DNA from: Holothuria scabra
Taxonomy: Eukaryota > Echinodermata > Holothuroidea > Aspidochirotida > Holothuriidae
Assembly (NCBI GenBank): GCA_037179385.1
Contig: CM074195.1
Span: 9,935,787-9,999,786 of the forward strand
DNA length: 64,000 nt
Direction: 5' to 3'
The translations under genes were made by a program, and so were the position numbers. The notes under the pieces were generated by a model. That model had not been told where the DNA came from, ran no database searches, and was given only the letters and a program-made list of their open reading frames with translations. The first letter of the stretch is position 1; the number at the start of each line of letters is the position of its first letter. This document shows, one piece after another, positions 46,487-58,507 of the stretch.

Positions 46487-48739
46487 CATTTTCTGAACAT
46501 TTTGTACAATTGATTTTGTGAAGACTTGAGTACTTCAATACTAAAGCCACTTGTGCAGTTTGTAAGTTAAAATTAAAAAGACCCTTCCCTATGTGACCTA
46601 CACTTTTGGTACAGCATCAAATGTTTAAACCCCACCCCTTTTTAGTAGGAACATGCACAATAATACTAGTAACAAACAGTTTTCAGAATGAATTTTTCTA
46701 TAAAGGCTTGAATACTAGGCCTCTTACACAATTTGTAAGATAAAATGAACTCCTCCAATGCGACCTAGATTTCTAGCACAGCTCTTCATCCCACCTTACC
46801 AAATGTGTATTGATATGTAACCAGGTGAACAGATTAGGCACAGATGTTTTTAAACCTCTCTATAGCAGATAAAAAAGACTACTTTCTCCATACAGCCAGG
46901 AGCCTCAAGCATTGGTTTAAATATAGCTGTTGAATGCAAACTAGTATTTTTCTCCTATTATCCCCAGGGTATTGTCATCCCATCCCTGCATACTAGCAAG
47001 CAGAGCTTAAAAAAGAGGTTTAAACTCAAAATATCTAAATCCATGTCTTAAAATGGGTCTAAATTAGTTGCTGTCTCAAAAGACTGCCACTATAAATCAA
47101 ATATTATCTCCTTACAGGGACTGATATATAATGAATGAGTTTTAAAAAGAAACTATTAAATAAATTAACACTTGCACCCAACCCAGTTTCTGAAATACAG
47201 TCCACATCTACCATTTTATCTTGTCTTGTTTTTATTACAAATTTGTTCAAAAATTTTTCGGACAATGCATATTTTAAATATTTAAGGTTAAACCAGTTAT
47301 CTCATCACTTGTAACGGATCACTTACAAACATGATATCACAGGACGAGTTTAGATAGGATGCTCTGTATGCTAATTAGTTGTTCAATATTCTCCAAAACT
47401 CCCTAGTTTGGGGATCTGCAAGCTCCCCCCCTTCCCCCTCACCCCTCCCCCCTTCCCTCCTGTTTAAACCTGCATCACTTCTTTCTTCGGATGTTTCGGG
47501 AAATTATTCTTGTCTCCCTCTTCCTCTCTCCCTCCACATGACGACATCCCATCAATCCTAAGTTCTGCCCTTTCGTGATCAGTACCCATAACAACTAAGA
47601 GGAAGGACACTAAGGATGGACACAAGAATGGACAGGAAAACAAACAACTTCCCAAAATGCAACAAAGAAGGAGGGATACAAATAGGGGGGAAGGGACATG
47701 GGGAGGGGCACATGTACATTTCAAGTAACCAATAGTCCAAACAATAACAGGCTTTCCAATTTTCAATAACAGCTCATATCGATTCATTACCAGCTCATAT
47801 CAATCTGTAAAGTAATATTTGCAAAATGAGCTTACTGAACACCAAATAATAGACTACTGCCCCCTCTCCCTACAACTTCAAGCTACAGTCAGACAAGTAA
47901 ACATAAGGTAACAAGTTTGTGAAGCTTTTTAAGTAAGAGATCAGCATTTCCTTCTGTTATTTTGCGAATGATGCACAACAACTGTGAGGAGTACCAAGTG
48001 GTTCTACCATTTGACACCAAATAAACCTTCAAACACTAAAAATTAAAACGGTCATTTACCCGCTTTTAGTTTGAGGAAGTGAAACTTGACCAAAAATAAC
48101 AATATGTGACCAAAATTTACCACAAATCATATCAAAGAGCTTGTATTACTCATCCATTCATTGGCGTATACCATACCTTCAGTTTCATACCTATAGTACT
48201 ATATCAAAGAGACTAGCAGAAAAATTTCCATCTCGATATAGCATAAATTTGCTGGTACATTACTTGGGCTGTTTTGAAAAATCCGGCAAACAAATTCATA
48301 ATTATCACAACCCAAGCAATTGTACTATTGTACTACAAGCAGGGACTTTTCACACTTGTGGCGGTAAGCTTAACAGCATGCTATTCAAAGTGAGCCTTTA
48401 TGGTTACCGACACATACTAGTGTTCAATACACTTAATTCTCATATAATGAGTTTCTGGGAAGAATATATCTGAACAATTCAATACTAATCTGTGGCTTAT
48501 ATCAATCACTAGCCACCATTTTTTTATGTTCTTAAGCTGAAATATGCTAAAAATTGTAAAGAGGGAATCAAAAGATTTTTATTTTGGGAGTAAAGCATTT
48601 AAGAATTGACTGCAACAGTATTGATAAAAACTACTCAGTCTGTGAGGGTGAACTGCTACAGGTCAAGAACTGAGCAAGTAGGCCTGGGAGAATAGTTTCA
48701 ATGTGTAATGATTTCATATCCACAGGGGCAGTCCTGCCA

Positions 48740-49063
48740 GGTAACAGGCACATAGCCAAGGGGAGGGGGGGGGGCATGTGCCCCTCCCAAAAATTTCAGA
48801 GTATGGGTTGAATTTTTATTGCTATGGAAAAATGAATGGAACACACACACACAAACAACTTGAGCAACCTACCAGTACCGCACATATCTTATCATGCCAC
48901 TGTGTCATCTGTAACAGTGAATTAATGTCAGAAAGTCCACCCTTTTGCATCTAAGCCCTCTCAGACAGGAAAAAAATTTCCAATGGGGAGGAGAGAGACA
49001 CCCTTTCCCCTAGGATGGTGATCACTTATCCATTGTGCCCCCCAAATGCCACGCCATGGCTAT
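48740..49063 (+). repeat. Possible MITE with ATAGCC ends
   Basis: GGCACATAGCCAAGGGGAGG at the left and GCCATGGCTATGG at the right are imperfect inverted ends; the interior has GTGCCCCTCCCAAAAATTTC and CCATTGTGCCCCCC. A related-looking block (GGCATAGCTAGAGGGAGG ... GTCCTGGCTACTCCCATGA) lies at 20868-21098. Confidence 0.45.
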
Positions 49064-49544
49064 GGTCTTGATGGAGGAGAAGCTAATTTTTCTGAGGATG
49101 AACTGCTAGAAGCCACCCACCTACTGATGGATGAAGTACGCCTGGAAGGATTGTTTTGGTAAGTATTCAACATCTGATGGGACAGCTCTACCAGGCATGG
49201 GATAGCAACTAATTTTTCCTAGCCCCCATTACTACAAAATACAAAATGATATAAATGTACTTATTTACAACCACAGTTTCTCTCAAAAATTCTACATGCA
49301 AAATTTGATCATCTGAAAAGAAAAAAAAAACTTCCACCAGTTGCCAAACATTCCACATGAAATGTCATGATATTTAGTACAAAAGTACTCCAGATGGAAT
49401 AATGCTTTACGAATATACAGGAATGGATGAAATAGAATGTTGCATTTTTGCAGAGGATGTACCATGCATTGTCCAACATGACCCTAACTTTACATCTTTT
49501 CCATTTGAACACATTTTTTAAACCTCAATACTATTTCATGTTCC

Positions 49545-50070
49545 TCACCTAACCTCATCCACCTCATTTTGATATCTATCACCTTACAGTAAGCACCCTA
49601 TATACACCTTCCTTCTTATGTCACTATACATTATTTCAGTTATGATTTCTGCATTCCAGCAATCAACCTCACACTCAAATCACATCACCTCAACCACTCA
49701 ACCTCTTATTTACCTCATTTAGATTCAATAACACACATGTACCTCACCTCTCATCACCTCACCCTACATGACCCAATTCGACTTTACCTCATCAGTCAAA
49801 CCTCTGACTCATCTCTTCTAAACTTCCTCAGCTTTATCATACCTTACCTCAAAATACCTCACCTAAATTCTTACACCCTCTAACTCACTTTATCAACTAG
49901 CACATTTTGTTCCTCACCTTACCTCACCAAAATGACCTCACATGTCCTCCACTATTTCATCAATACCTTGTCTCACCTCACCATTTACCTCTCTTCACTT
50001 CCACATCCCCACTTCCTTTCTTCCTCACTTCAGCTACCCCATCAGAGTACCTCACCATCACCATGACTTA
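49545..50070 (+). repeat. Degenerate ACCTCA-rich tract
   Basis: About 525 bp dominated by degenerate ACCTCA/CACCT words (for example CTCACCTAACCTCATCCACC and ACCTCACCTCTCATCACCTC). In Eph sense it reads GAGGTGAG-like over and over. Short open frames inside reflect the skewed composition and are not taken as genes. It lies in the 11-kb juxtamembrane intron. Confidence 0.75.
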
Positions 50071-52139
50071 CCATTGTCAGAATACAGCAACACTATCTTA
50101 GTCTGTGCTTTGTGTATGCATATTATTGTCCCAAGTGTCATTTTAAGAAGCAAGCCCAAGTGCTTAAAATCTATGATACTATTCTATGCCCAATTAAGAA
50201 AGTATATCTACTGTATAAAATAAAGCGCTATTAGCAAAATGCAAACTACAAAATGATTTTCCTTGCTACTTAGTATCACATGCTCAAATCTCTAATCTCT
50301 ACAGGGGGCCAAAGAAGATTAGCAAGCAAAGTGAAACTGCTATTTTATGAGCATTGCAAAATACGAAGTCAAAATTTTGACCCATACTTTTCTCTAAAAA
50401 AGAAAATATATTCTGAAGCCCTAAACTTTTAGAAGCAAAATAAAAGGTGCACTTGAGAATCTTCAAATCATTCACATTTACTTCAACATGGATTTCACAG
50501 GTCAATGTATAAAGACCAACCAAAATACCAGAATTATAAATTTTCTCCCTTCCTAGCTGTTGCTTCCCACAAAATGGGCTTTTAAAGTCTTTTCCTACTT
50601 ACATCAATAGTTTGAGCCTTGAGCCTACAAATCATACCCCCCCCCCCCAAATATCAAACATCTGCTACTGCTCTAACTTCCTCTGATAAGAAGGGGAAGT
50701 TCTCTTTCTCTGTGGAACCATCCATTTTAACCATTTTCAAGTTTCACAATGATAATAGTTTCATTTGCAAAACTGAAAAAAGTAATACCACAGAATCAGC
50801 TTTGAATGGCATTGGACACAGTTCACTGTGATACATCAAACATTTAAACCAAAATCTTTCACACATGGTTTCTTTGTTTTGCTTTTTTTTTACTCACATA
50901 TCCTTTTTAAGGGGTAAACAAAATGTGCTGATGATAAAATATAACATAAAATTTTCAAAAACAATAAATCTGCCACAAATAATTTAAAACATGACGGTCA
51001 ACTTTTGTGTTATAGCTGCAAAAAATGTTTGATAAACAGAACATGTCACTTTCAAGTTTGTAACAAGGTCTCTGTTTACATAAATTTCAATAATAGTTAA
51101 AAAGACAAAAAAATGAGATAAAGAAAAATATTAAATGAGATCCAACTATGGAACAATGAACAAAAAGCCGGATGAGAGTGGTTTTCGTGCAAAAATGTGC
51201 AAGACTACTTTGATGGGGGAATCGTGCAAATGTAACATTAAGAGAATGAAAATTACTACAGAATGTAATCAATTTTTTCATATTAACAAAAGCAAGTCTC
51301 ATATTTCAAAAGGTTTGAGAGCAGCTTCTTGTTACAGCCGTGAACAATCAGCAATATGGAAGGCCAGTGGAGACTTTAATCATGCTTGAAAGAGCACATT
51401 GGCTGAAAGAATTTGCAGGTGACATTTAAACATTGCCATAGTTTTAAACATTGCCATCAGAAGAACTAAGGGAAACTTTTGAGCAAAGCATTCACAAGAT
51501 AAGCAGTCACCTTCCTAAAAGTTATAAACCTTTTCTAAACTCTTTAAAGTCTTCACTTTTCTTAAAATGTTGTGGTCCCTTTGAGCAATCACTGTCAACC
51601 TGCACATTTTGATGGCCGTTTTGACGAATAAATGGATTTCCCTCCATTACCTATGGCAATATCAGTTTCAAATTTTTTACACTTCTCTTGTCTTCTCTAA
51701 TAAAAATTTATGCTACCTTCTGAAATAGTGGACAGTGAGAAAATTTGTCTTTCTTTATATTTTAGGAGACATTTTGTTGTAGTATTTTAGAGCATTCCTG
51801 TGATCAAAAGATATTTAAACAACAGAATTTCATTGAAGCTCATATTCAATAGTGGTTGGCTAAATTTGGTCAAAAATATTAAACGTCTTAAAATTTCACA
51901 AACTGTACTAATATCATAGTTTTAAATTGATGTCACTATGCCCAGTTGCTGCAACACAAATTTTTGAATTTGATAGGCAAATGAAAAAATTCATTTTTCA
52001 ACTTTTGAGGCACATATTGTGAACTGTGATGGCAATAGTTCACTGTTTTGCAAGGTGTATACGTAAAGAATCATGCCAGAAATAAGACTGAATTGATGTC
52101 TGCTCTCAAACCATGAAAACGATGAAAACATAAATTTAC

Positions 52140-52190
52140 CTAGGAACACTGGTAGCAATCTTATAGTATAGCTGTTGGTTGGCCTTCCTT
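52140..52190 (-). CDS. Eph: Eph receptor, juxtamembrane cassette exon b
   Basis: 51 bases, phase 2 at both ends, between a pyrimidine-rich acceptor (ATTACCGTAG) and TTCCTAG|GTAAAT. Encodes RKANQQLYYKIATSVP plus split arginines on both sides. The YY pair adds possible juxtamembrane phosphotyrosines. Like cassette a it can be included or skipped in frame. It may also be a substitute for cassette a, because both start with Arg-Lys after the same membrane exon. The evidence is splice sites, phase and position. Confidence 0.68.
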
Positions 52191-53085
52191 CTACGGTAAT
52201 AGTGAGAAATAGTTGGTGAATTAGTAAACAGATTTTGAGAAAGAAGAAATGAAAGAAATTCGAGAGAAACGGTTGAAGAGGAGAGAAAAAAAATGAACAA
52301 AATTCGTGAGAAAATTATTCGACATTCTGTCATTTTTATCTCAGAACTTGCTGCTCAGTATTAAAACAGAGCTACCATCACCAGAAATCATTTTGACTCA
52401 ATATTTCTTTCCTCTCTTCAAGGTTTAAACTATATTCTACCACTTGACCGAATCATGTTGGGAGGCGCAATCGATAACTACGACATCTATTCTACGACAG
52501 GCAAAGGAAAAGTACCAATGGGAATAGGCCAGACATAGATCTTTGCTGCATGCAAAACTAAACTAAAAGAAAACAGGGCAGAACAGAGAAAAAAAAAGAG
52601 GATCATATGAAGTAAAACTAAAATTTACGATACAGGATGATGAAATGTTGACTTTGGAAACCTGATTAACAAAACTGATGAAGAGGTCAAGTTTCTTTTT
52701 CTCTATCTATAAAAATTTCTGGGAAATTTCTAGATTTTCATCGGCCCTATTTTTAGAAAAGTTACCTTCACCAACAAACACAAAAAGACCCTTGACAATT
52801 CACTTTATTTTTTTTTTGGAAGAGTCAAACCCAACTGAGTGTAATTTGTGGCACTTCTTAACCTTGACGAGCTTGGTTTTAGTTAGTTCCACCACCGCTA
52901 TATTTGTTTATTATTTGGGCAGTCACCAAGGTAACTGAATGCATACAAATATGGTTATTTTTGGACTGTAAATAAATAATCAACATATTTAGTGACTCTG
53001 GAAGGATTGATATGAATGGAATGTGATGTGCTGTAATTAATTCTTTTCCGAGACAGCGGTCGGTAAAGAGAGACCATTCAATTAC

Positions 53086-53151
53086 CTATGGAAGCCATTC
53101 GGCAGGCTCGCCTTTTTCTCTAGAGTGCGCTCCAACTCTCTGATGGACTTT
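53086..53151 (-). CDS. Eph: Eph receptor, juxtamembrane cassette exon a
   Basis: 66 bases, phase 2 at both ends, between GACCCCAG and CCATAG|GTAATT. Encodes RKSIRELERTLEKKASLPNGF, a charged, probably helical stretch right after the stop-transfer arginines. EKKAS resembles a basophilic-kinase site. The length is a multiple of three with equal phases, so it can be skipped without a frame change. I see no clear counterpart in vertebrate Eph juxtamembrane regions. The call rests on splice sites, phase and position, not on homology. Confidence 0.72.
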   Translation of the reverse strand, partial: KVHQRVGAHSREKGEPAEWLP

Positions 53152-54274
53152 CTGGGGTCAAACGAAACAAAAAGTATACAAAATGCTCAAAAAACAAATA
53201 CACATGCAATATAAGACCCCTCAATCCATAAAGGAAAAGAGAAACATAAGGAACATTTTTTGGAGTGTGTGTTCAATAATTTTTCTAGTTCTTGTTTCGC
53301 TTTCTTTATAATATTTTATTGTTCCAAAATTGATTGTCAAGACCATTTTTTTCCTATTTTTATTTTGCATTTAAGTATTAGCTTAAAGAGTCATCTATTC
53401 TTCCTTTATATTGGGAACAGTTTTTCTTACTTTTTTCTTCTAAAAATGGAAATAATGAAGACAAGTCTAAACTATCACAAGGAAAACTAAATAATTGAGG
53501 CTGAAAAACAGAAAAAGCCGACCACCAAACTACTTGCACCCACAACTACATCTGATTGCAGAATACATGTAACACATACACTACCTAGAGGCCACGGTGA
53601 TAATAGTGCAAATGCAAGCATTTATTTAATGGAACAAACATCCTCCCCTTCTATTATTTTAAATAATGAATTTTATGCCCTTCTTTCTCCAGAGGACAAA
53701 AAATGTTGATGCAACCAACTTAAGAATCAGCTTTTCATCCTTTCCTGATTTTATTTAAAATTGGACTCATGGGAAGTATACTGTTTGGCTTCAGGGTCAA
53801 TGTCTGTCAGGACAAGTATTTGCATAGCAGTGTCAGGGGGGTGTGCTCCCAAAAACAAACAAGCAGCAAGGAAATAATGATAAACATCAAAAAAAGAACG
53901 ATCAAATGCAAACAAAAAAATGTTAAAAAGTACTAAACTAAACACAAAAATGAAGTATTATTTGTCAGTATTAGCTAAATGGTTAATGCAAAAAGTAGTG
54001 AGATCAAAGAAACTGAGATAAAATGCAAAACAAAGGAAAAGATAGACTCACTCTAGTCAACAGATCGAACAGAAATAGAGTTATGACAAGCACAAACAAC
54101 AAACATAGACAATAACTTACGATAAAATATTAAGAGTCCCCTTTCTTTTTTTTTTTCCAAATAATTTGGTTGTTTCCATTTTTGTTCCACACCATTTAAC
54201 ATTTAGACTTGCCAAGCTTTTATTTTGCGCTTGACTTGTGTTTCGAAAGTGGATACCAATCCATATTTAATGAG

Positions 54275-54308
54275 ATTAAACGGCATATCAAATCCTGCAG
54301 CTGTAAAT
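54275..54308. repeat. 34-bp direct repeat, copy downstream of the membrane exon
   Basis: Identical over 34 bases to 54826-54859; starts ATTAAACGGCATATC and ends CCTGCAGCTGTAAAT on the + strand. In Eph sense it reads TTTACAGCTGCAG|GATTTGA, like a 3' splice site. The partner lies on the other side of the membrane exon, 551 bases away. Confidence 0.85.
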
Positions 54309-54556
54309 AGAAACCTTAATTAGACATAGAATATGATGCATTTTTTATTTCAAAGTGACTACATATTTTGATAAAATCATTGACAGAAATTCAGAAAGGA
54401 ACAAGCCTTTCTTCATGGTTTCCAGCTTCTGACCCTTTTAGTCTGAGTGGCAGGAACTTCGGAATTTGTCATTTTCAATATATTTTGCCTGTTTTTTTTT
54501 TGAAAGCTAAACGATGAGCAAGGCATGAGTCAGACACCAACCACCTGACAACTTAC

Positions 54557-54668
54557 CTCCTCCAGAAGACAAGGAAGATGACGGCTGCCACTAGAAGAGC
54601 AATGATGAAAATAGCCGATATGGCGCCTGCGATGATGGCAGTGGCTAGAGGATTGTCGTAGGCGCCAC
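54557..54668 (-). CDS. Eph: Eph receptor, transmembrane exon
   Basis: 112 bases, phase 1 in (GTCTCTTAG|GTGG) and phase 2 out (GGAGGAG|GTAAGT). After a short stalk GGAYDNPLATA it encodes one hydrophobic span of about 24 residues (IIAGAISAIFIIALLVAAV and onward) ending at the stop-transfer FWRR. The span has GxxxA/small-residue patterns (AGAIS), which in Eph receptors support dimer contacts in the membrane. Type I topology: FN3 side outside, kinase side inside. Confidence 0.92.
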
Positions 54669-54825
54669 CTAAGAGACAGATGAACAAGCATTCAAAGTTG
54701 GAAAAAGTGCATGATGGGGGTTGCAACTCACACAATTTAATACCAAATGATTAATAGCATGAATTCTAAGGTGACTGATGACCAAAGGGCAACATATTTT
54801 AGACCAGTAGCAACATAAACTGGTC

Positions 54826-54859
54826 ATTAAACGGCATATCAAATCCTGCAGCTGTAAAT
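54826..54859. repeat. 34-bp direct repeat, copy upstream of the membrane exon
   Basis: Second copy of the repeat at 54275-54308, 158 bases before the membrane exon in Eph sense. Flanks differ beyond the 34 bases, so it is not part of a long visible duplication. Confidence 0.85.
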
Positions 54860-55438
54860 TTCTGGCTTTTCCCTCGTTCTTCCTAAAATTGGGATGTTTG
54901 TATCAGCTTTTCTCAACATTGAACTAACCCATTTTGTATACTAATCGAATCTGGCAACAACTTTCCTCTCCATTATTAAGTTTTACATGTTGTAACAGCA
55001 AACTGTGAAAAAATTTAAACAACATCAAGGGTTTCTATCATGAACATCCTTTTGTTCCAGCACATCGTTTACCCTTCTGAACTGATTGTTTAATTACCAG
55101 ATTTTACAAACATTCAAAAGGTCTTTCAGGTTTAAGAAGAAACATTAATTACGGCTACATGAAAATTTCAGAATATTTGTCAGGTAATGAAATTCTACAC
55201 AGATGCAAGGCTAGACAGCCTACGATGCATTGTAACTAATCACGCCTTCATAGCTTTTGATCGCAGATCATTTTTTGTTTGTTTCATGTTAGTTTCATCA
55301 AATGTGGTGCAGAACTGAAGTTGTGAAAAAATTTTAATAACAAACTCTGATTGTCACTTTAAACATCTTCTCTATACTGACCCATTCTCCTATCACCCCC
55401 TACTCAATCCCATCCTTTTGTCCAACAGCTTTTCTTAC

Positions 55439-55502
55439 CTTTCGTAGTTTCAAGTACAGGCTGACTATAAATACCCCTTCCATTCTCATTTTTTGCTACG
55501 AC
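55439..55502 (-). CDS. Eph: Eph receptor, end of FN3-2 and stalk
   Basis: A 64-base exon, phase 0 in (TTTTTATCAG|GTC) and phase 1 out (ACGAAAG|GTAAGA). It encodes VVAKNENGRGIYSQPVLETT, the G strand and exit of the second FN3. Other Eph receptors have V-R-A at the first three positions; here Val replaces Arg. It was located by phase and by the missing FN3 strand. Confidence 0.85.
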
Positions 55503-57972
55503 CTGATAAAAATACAAGGAAAGGATATTATTCTTTTCAGTTTTCCCTACCATCTTTTTACAAGTCCATAACCTTGATAATCAAACGATATATGAATCTA
55601 ATAATTCCCAGATGTAAGCTTTATTTTCTTAAGGCCAGACTTGCCCAGAAATAAATGTGGGAGCAAAGTAACCATTACTCATAGGGACTTACTGATTACA
55701 AACATTCATTTTTCGAACTGCTCGCTTGAAAGGGTAAGAAAACACTCTGTTACTGATGTATCAATCATTTTGGAAAAGAAAATTGGAGTTACGACGGAAA
55801 GGCTTTACGAAGTGGAAATTGGCACAATGACACTCGTTAAAGAAAGTAGATAGCTTGCTTCATTAGGCTTTCATCTAAACTTTACAAAAACAGAAAATGT
55901 GATTCTTTATCCATTAAAATTTCTGGGCAGATGGAGAAAGGGATTTGAAACAAAATAAGAAAGCTGATAGCTAGATTTCTCTATGTCTTGCCACACACCC
56001 CAATCGGCAGATTTTTTAACAAATGTTTGAAATAAACCATGTACAATGACATGAATATAAGCTTCATCAAAATAGTACAGTAAAAGAAAATCTTGAAATT
56101 TTGCATATGTTGAGAGCACCAGGGATTTTGAAAGTGAGTGTGTCATGGGAAGGGGGGGGGGAAATTTAATAAGGGCTGCAAATGTAGTATGAAGTTGAAA
56201 TGCTGAATACTTTCATGTCATTTAGTAAAACCGCTGGGAGGGTAAGAGGTGGGAGTACGACTGCTCCCATCCAACATGCCAAAATGAGTCCACATGGAGA
56301 CTTGAATATTATATTCTTGAACAGTGTTACATTCTAAGACTGAAGAAAGTAAAATTGACCACAGGTCCAACACTGCCTTGCACAATCAAACACAAAATGG
56401 GCTGTTTGCTTGTAACCTTCTGTCTTCAGGAATGCTTTGCCAATGGCCCCAATAGTAAAGTTTGCTATCTGCCGCATACGTACAAAACCAAATATGTGAC
56501 TTAAAATTGATAAGATATATGCTTAATTCGTATTGATATTTTTCATTGCATGAATATATTTGTCAAATGTTACTGAAAAATTATGTCATAGGTCAGTCTC
56601 TTCTCCACCTGGGGACAAGGGTCAAAAAGAACAGCTTTTACAAACTCTTTCTGCAACTGCAGATGAGATGAGTCATCACTTCCAAGTGCAATCATGCATG
56701 AAATGTTTCAACTTGTGCTTGTGACTGGACTTCTCCTGAGTCCCACTCCTCAAACTCTCAACATTCAGTTGCTACAGCAGCACTTGCAGCAAAGATAGTC
56801 AAGGCTAGGCCTATTGCCAGATAATATTGAACTTCTATAAGCAATGTTTCAAACTATTTGACAAATATGGAAGGTTTTTTGTACAAATCCAAGCCAAATT
56901 TACCACGGAAAACGATTTCACTTTTTATTTGGTTACCTTGACTACCCATCTTGCTTGAAGTTACTTTATAAATCAGCAAACCACAGAGCTTGGTTTCTTT
57001 GAGGCAATAAACTTCAGCAAAGTAGCATTTATTGCATTCATCTTCTGCACATGTGGGCTGTTAAATTTATCTGGAGTGATAAACTTTATTTTCTTAAGTT
57101 GATTCCTAGATAATTTAAAAAGAAGTTTGCTCTGCAGCAATAACATCAGAGGTAGACTTGAAAATACACAAATGGGGAACAGTTTCCACAGAGATTTTCT
57201 TGGATAACTTTATTAGACCCCTCTCCCACTCATCAAAATACTGGGCAATCTACCACTCTTAAATAGATTTTTTCAGAGGCTCAATAAAAAATAAAACATT
57301 ACCTTTTCATTTTTCAAACCAGTATTTCTTCTCCCTCTTGCATGATTCCCTCCTGATCTTTCCACCCCCACCCTAGTCAATGTTTCACCCTAATTTTCCA
57401 ATAAACCCTTCCTCTAAATGAAGTTTGTCTTATTATTTCATTGACGTCTCCCCGGGGACAGATCCCATACCCAGTGACCTTTCTGCCTTGGACAACCTTC
57501 TTGCCAGCTAACATTCCATGAGTTGCACACTACCAGCAAACTGCTGATTTATGACTGTTATTGATCAGTAAGAGTTAATGTAGCATTGATCGTGGTCTTC
57601 CCTCAAGCAGAAAGGAGGGGAAGTCAAGCGGTGAATATAGCTTCTCTCAATTTCCTAGCCCTGAAAAATCTAGCAGTATTTCTTCCTGGTAGTCAGCTGC
57701 TCGAGTAAGATGACTGTGATTTTAATATCTGATACCTAAACAGCTGTTAAATATATTAGAGGTGCAGTATTTTACTTCTGTTACCTAATGTTCTATTTAT
57801 ACATCCATGAATGACTATGGTAGTCTGTAGAGGCCATTTTTAAAAGACCAAAAAGGTGAAAAGGGAGGGTCATTCATAAGCATGGCAGTTTGTTTGTCTG
57901 TAAGCAAGGGAAGTAAGAAAAGGAATAGTAACTGTAAATTTGCAATTGAGCAATTGAACCAAAAGTGATAAT

Positions 57973-58010
57973 CTTCTTAAAACTTATCAAATACCTCAAA
58001 AGTATACTCA
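57973..58010. repeat. Copy of the FN3-2 exon 5' splice site region
   Basis: About 38 bases closely matching 58247-58284, which spans the end of the FN3-2 exon and its donor. On the + strand both contain AACTTATCAAATACCTCAAA followed by a TATACTC. It lies 274 bases into the intron in Eph sense. Confidence 0.8.
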
Positions 58011-58185
58011 AATATATCCAAATATATTACAATTTGAGCAGTAAGAACCTCCTTACGAGGGAAAACAAGCCAAGGAACAAACTGCACTAAGTCACTTTGA
58101 CAGGCAAACAGGAAGGAGAACCTCTCCAGCTGACCTCTTCCAGAGGTCAACTGGAGCCACTGTGCTATTAAAAGCTTGCCAGGGA

Positions 58186-58202
58186 CTTACCGCAGGTAAG
58201 TG
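58186..58202. promoter_or_regulatory. Palindromic consensus 5' splice site
   Basis: ACTTACCGCAGGTAAGT is a perfect inverted repeat (7 + 3 + 7). It gives a GGTAAGT donor on both strands. On the Eph strand it is CTGCG|GTAAGT at 58191, in phase 0 with the FN3-2 exon, 78 bases past the regular donor. Confidence 0.6.
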
Positions 58203-58268
58203 GGTATTACAAAGTGTAAATAGGAGGTAATGAGGGGCAAAGCAGCTTTCTTGAAACTTATCAAATAC

Positions 58269-58507
58269 CTCAAAAATATACTCCTTTCCTGGTTGCAATG
58301 CTTCAACTAATTTGTTTTCCACCTCTCGGCCCTGTGGTACACTGTACTGGTACTTGCTTTGTTCCTCTGTTAGCTCGCTTGGGCGATATCGTATCTCATA
58401 CTGTATAATTTCTCCATTGGTATAAAGTGGGGGAAGCCAGGTGAGGAGGATGGCATTTTCCGATGATTCCTCTTTCAAAACTTTGACATCTCTGGGTCTT
58501 GAAGGTA
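58269..58507 (-). CDS. Eph: Eph receptor, second fibronectin type III domain exon
   Basis: 239 bases, phase 1 in (ATGAACAG|TACC) and phase 0 out (TTTGAG|GTATTT). Encodes PSRPRDVKVLKEESSENA, then LLTWLPPLYTNGEIIQYEIRY, then LQPGKEYIFE. The LxWxPP, Gly-x-Ile-xx-Tyr-x-Ile-x-Tyr and PGKEYxF motifs define the membrane-proximal FN3 of Eph. The fold finishes in the next exon. The donor is weak (GTATTT). The frame stays open to 58191, where a consensus donor sits, so a longer in-frame version is possible. Confidence 0.92.

Larger units (their letters stand above)
41104..52139 (-). other. Large Eph juxtamembrane intron (11 kb)
   Basis: Longest intron in the window, between cassette exon b and exon c. 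Holds the family 3 MITE, C/A and G runs (43270, 46443), the possible MITE at 48740 and the ACCTCA tract. I looked for more phase 2 cassette exons and found none I could support. Confidence 0.5.
52191..58268 (-). other. Eph introns around the cassette, membrane and stalk exons
   Basis: Introns of 0.9, 1.4, 0.8 and 2.8 kb. Apart from the 34-bp repeat pair and the 5' splice site copy, the sequence is AT-rich and unremarkable. Confidence 0.5.

Noticed and set aside
47464..47787. 107-codon - strand frame
   Set aside because: It lies in a C/T-rich low-complexity block of an Eph intron; the hydrophobic look comes from base composition.
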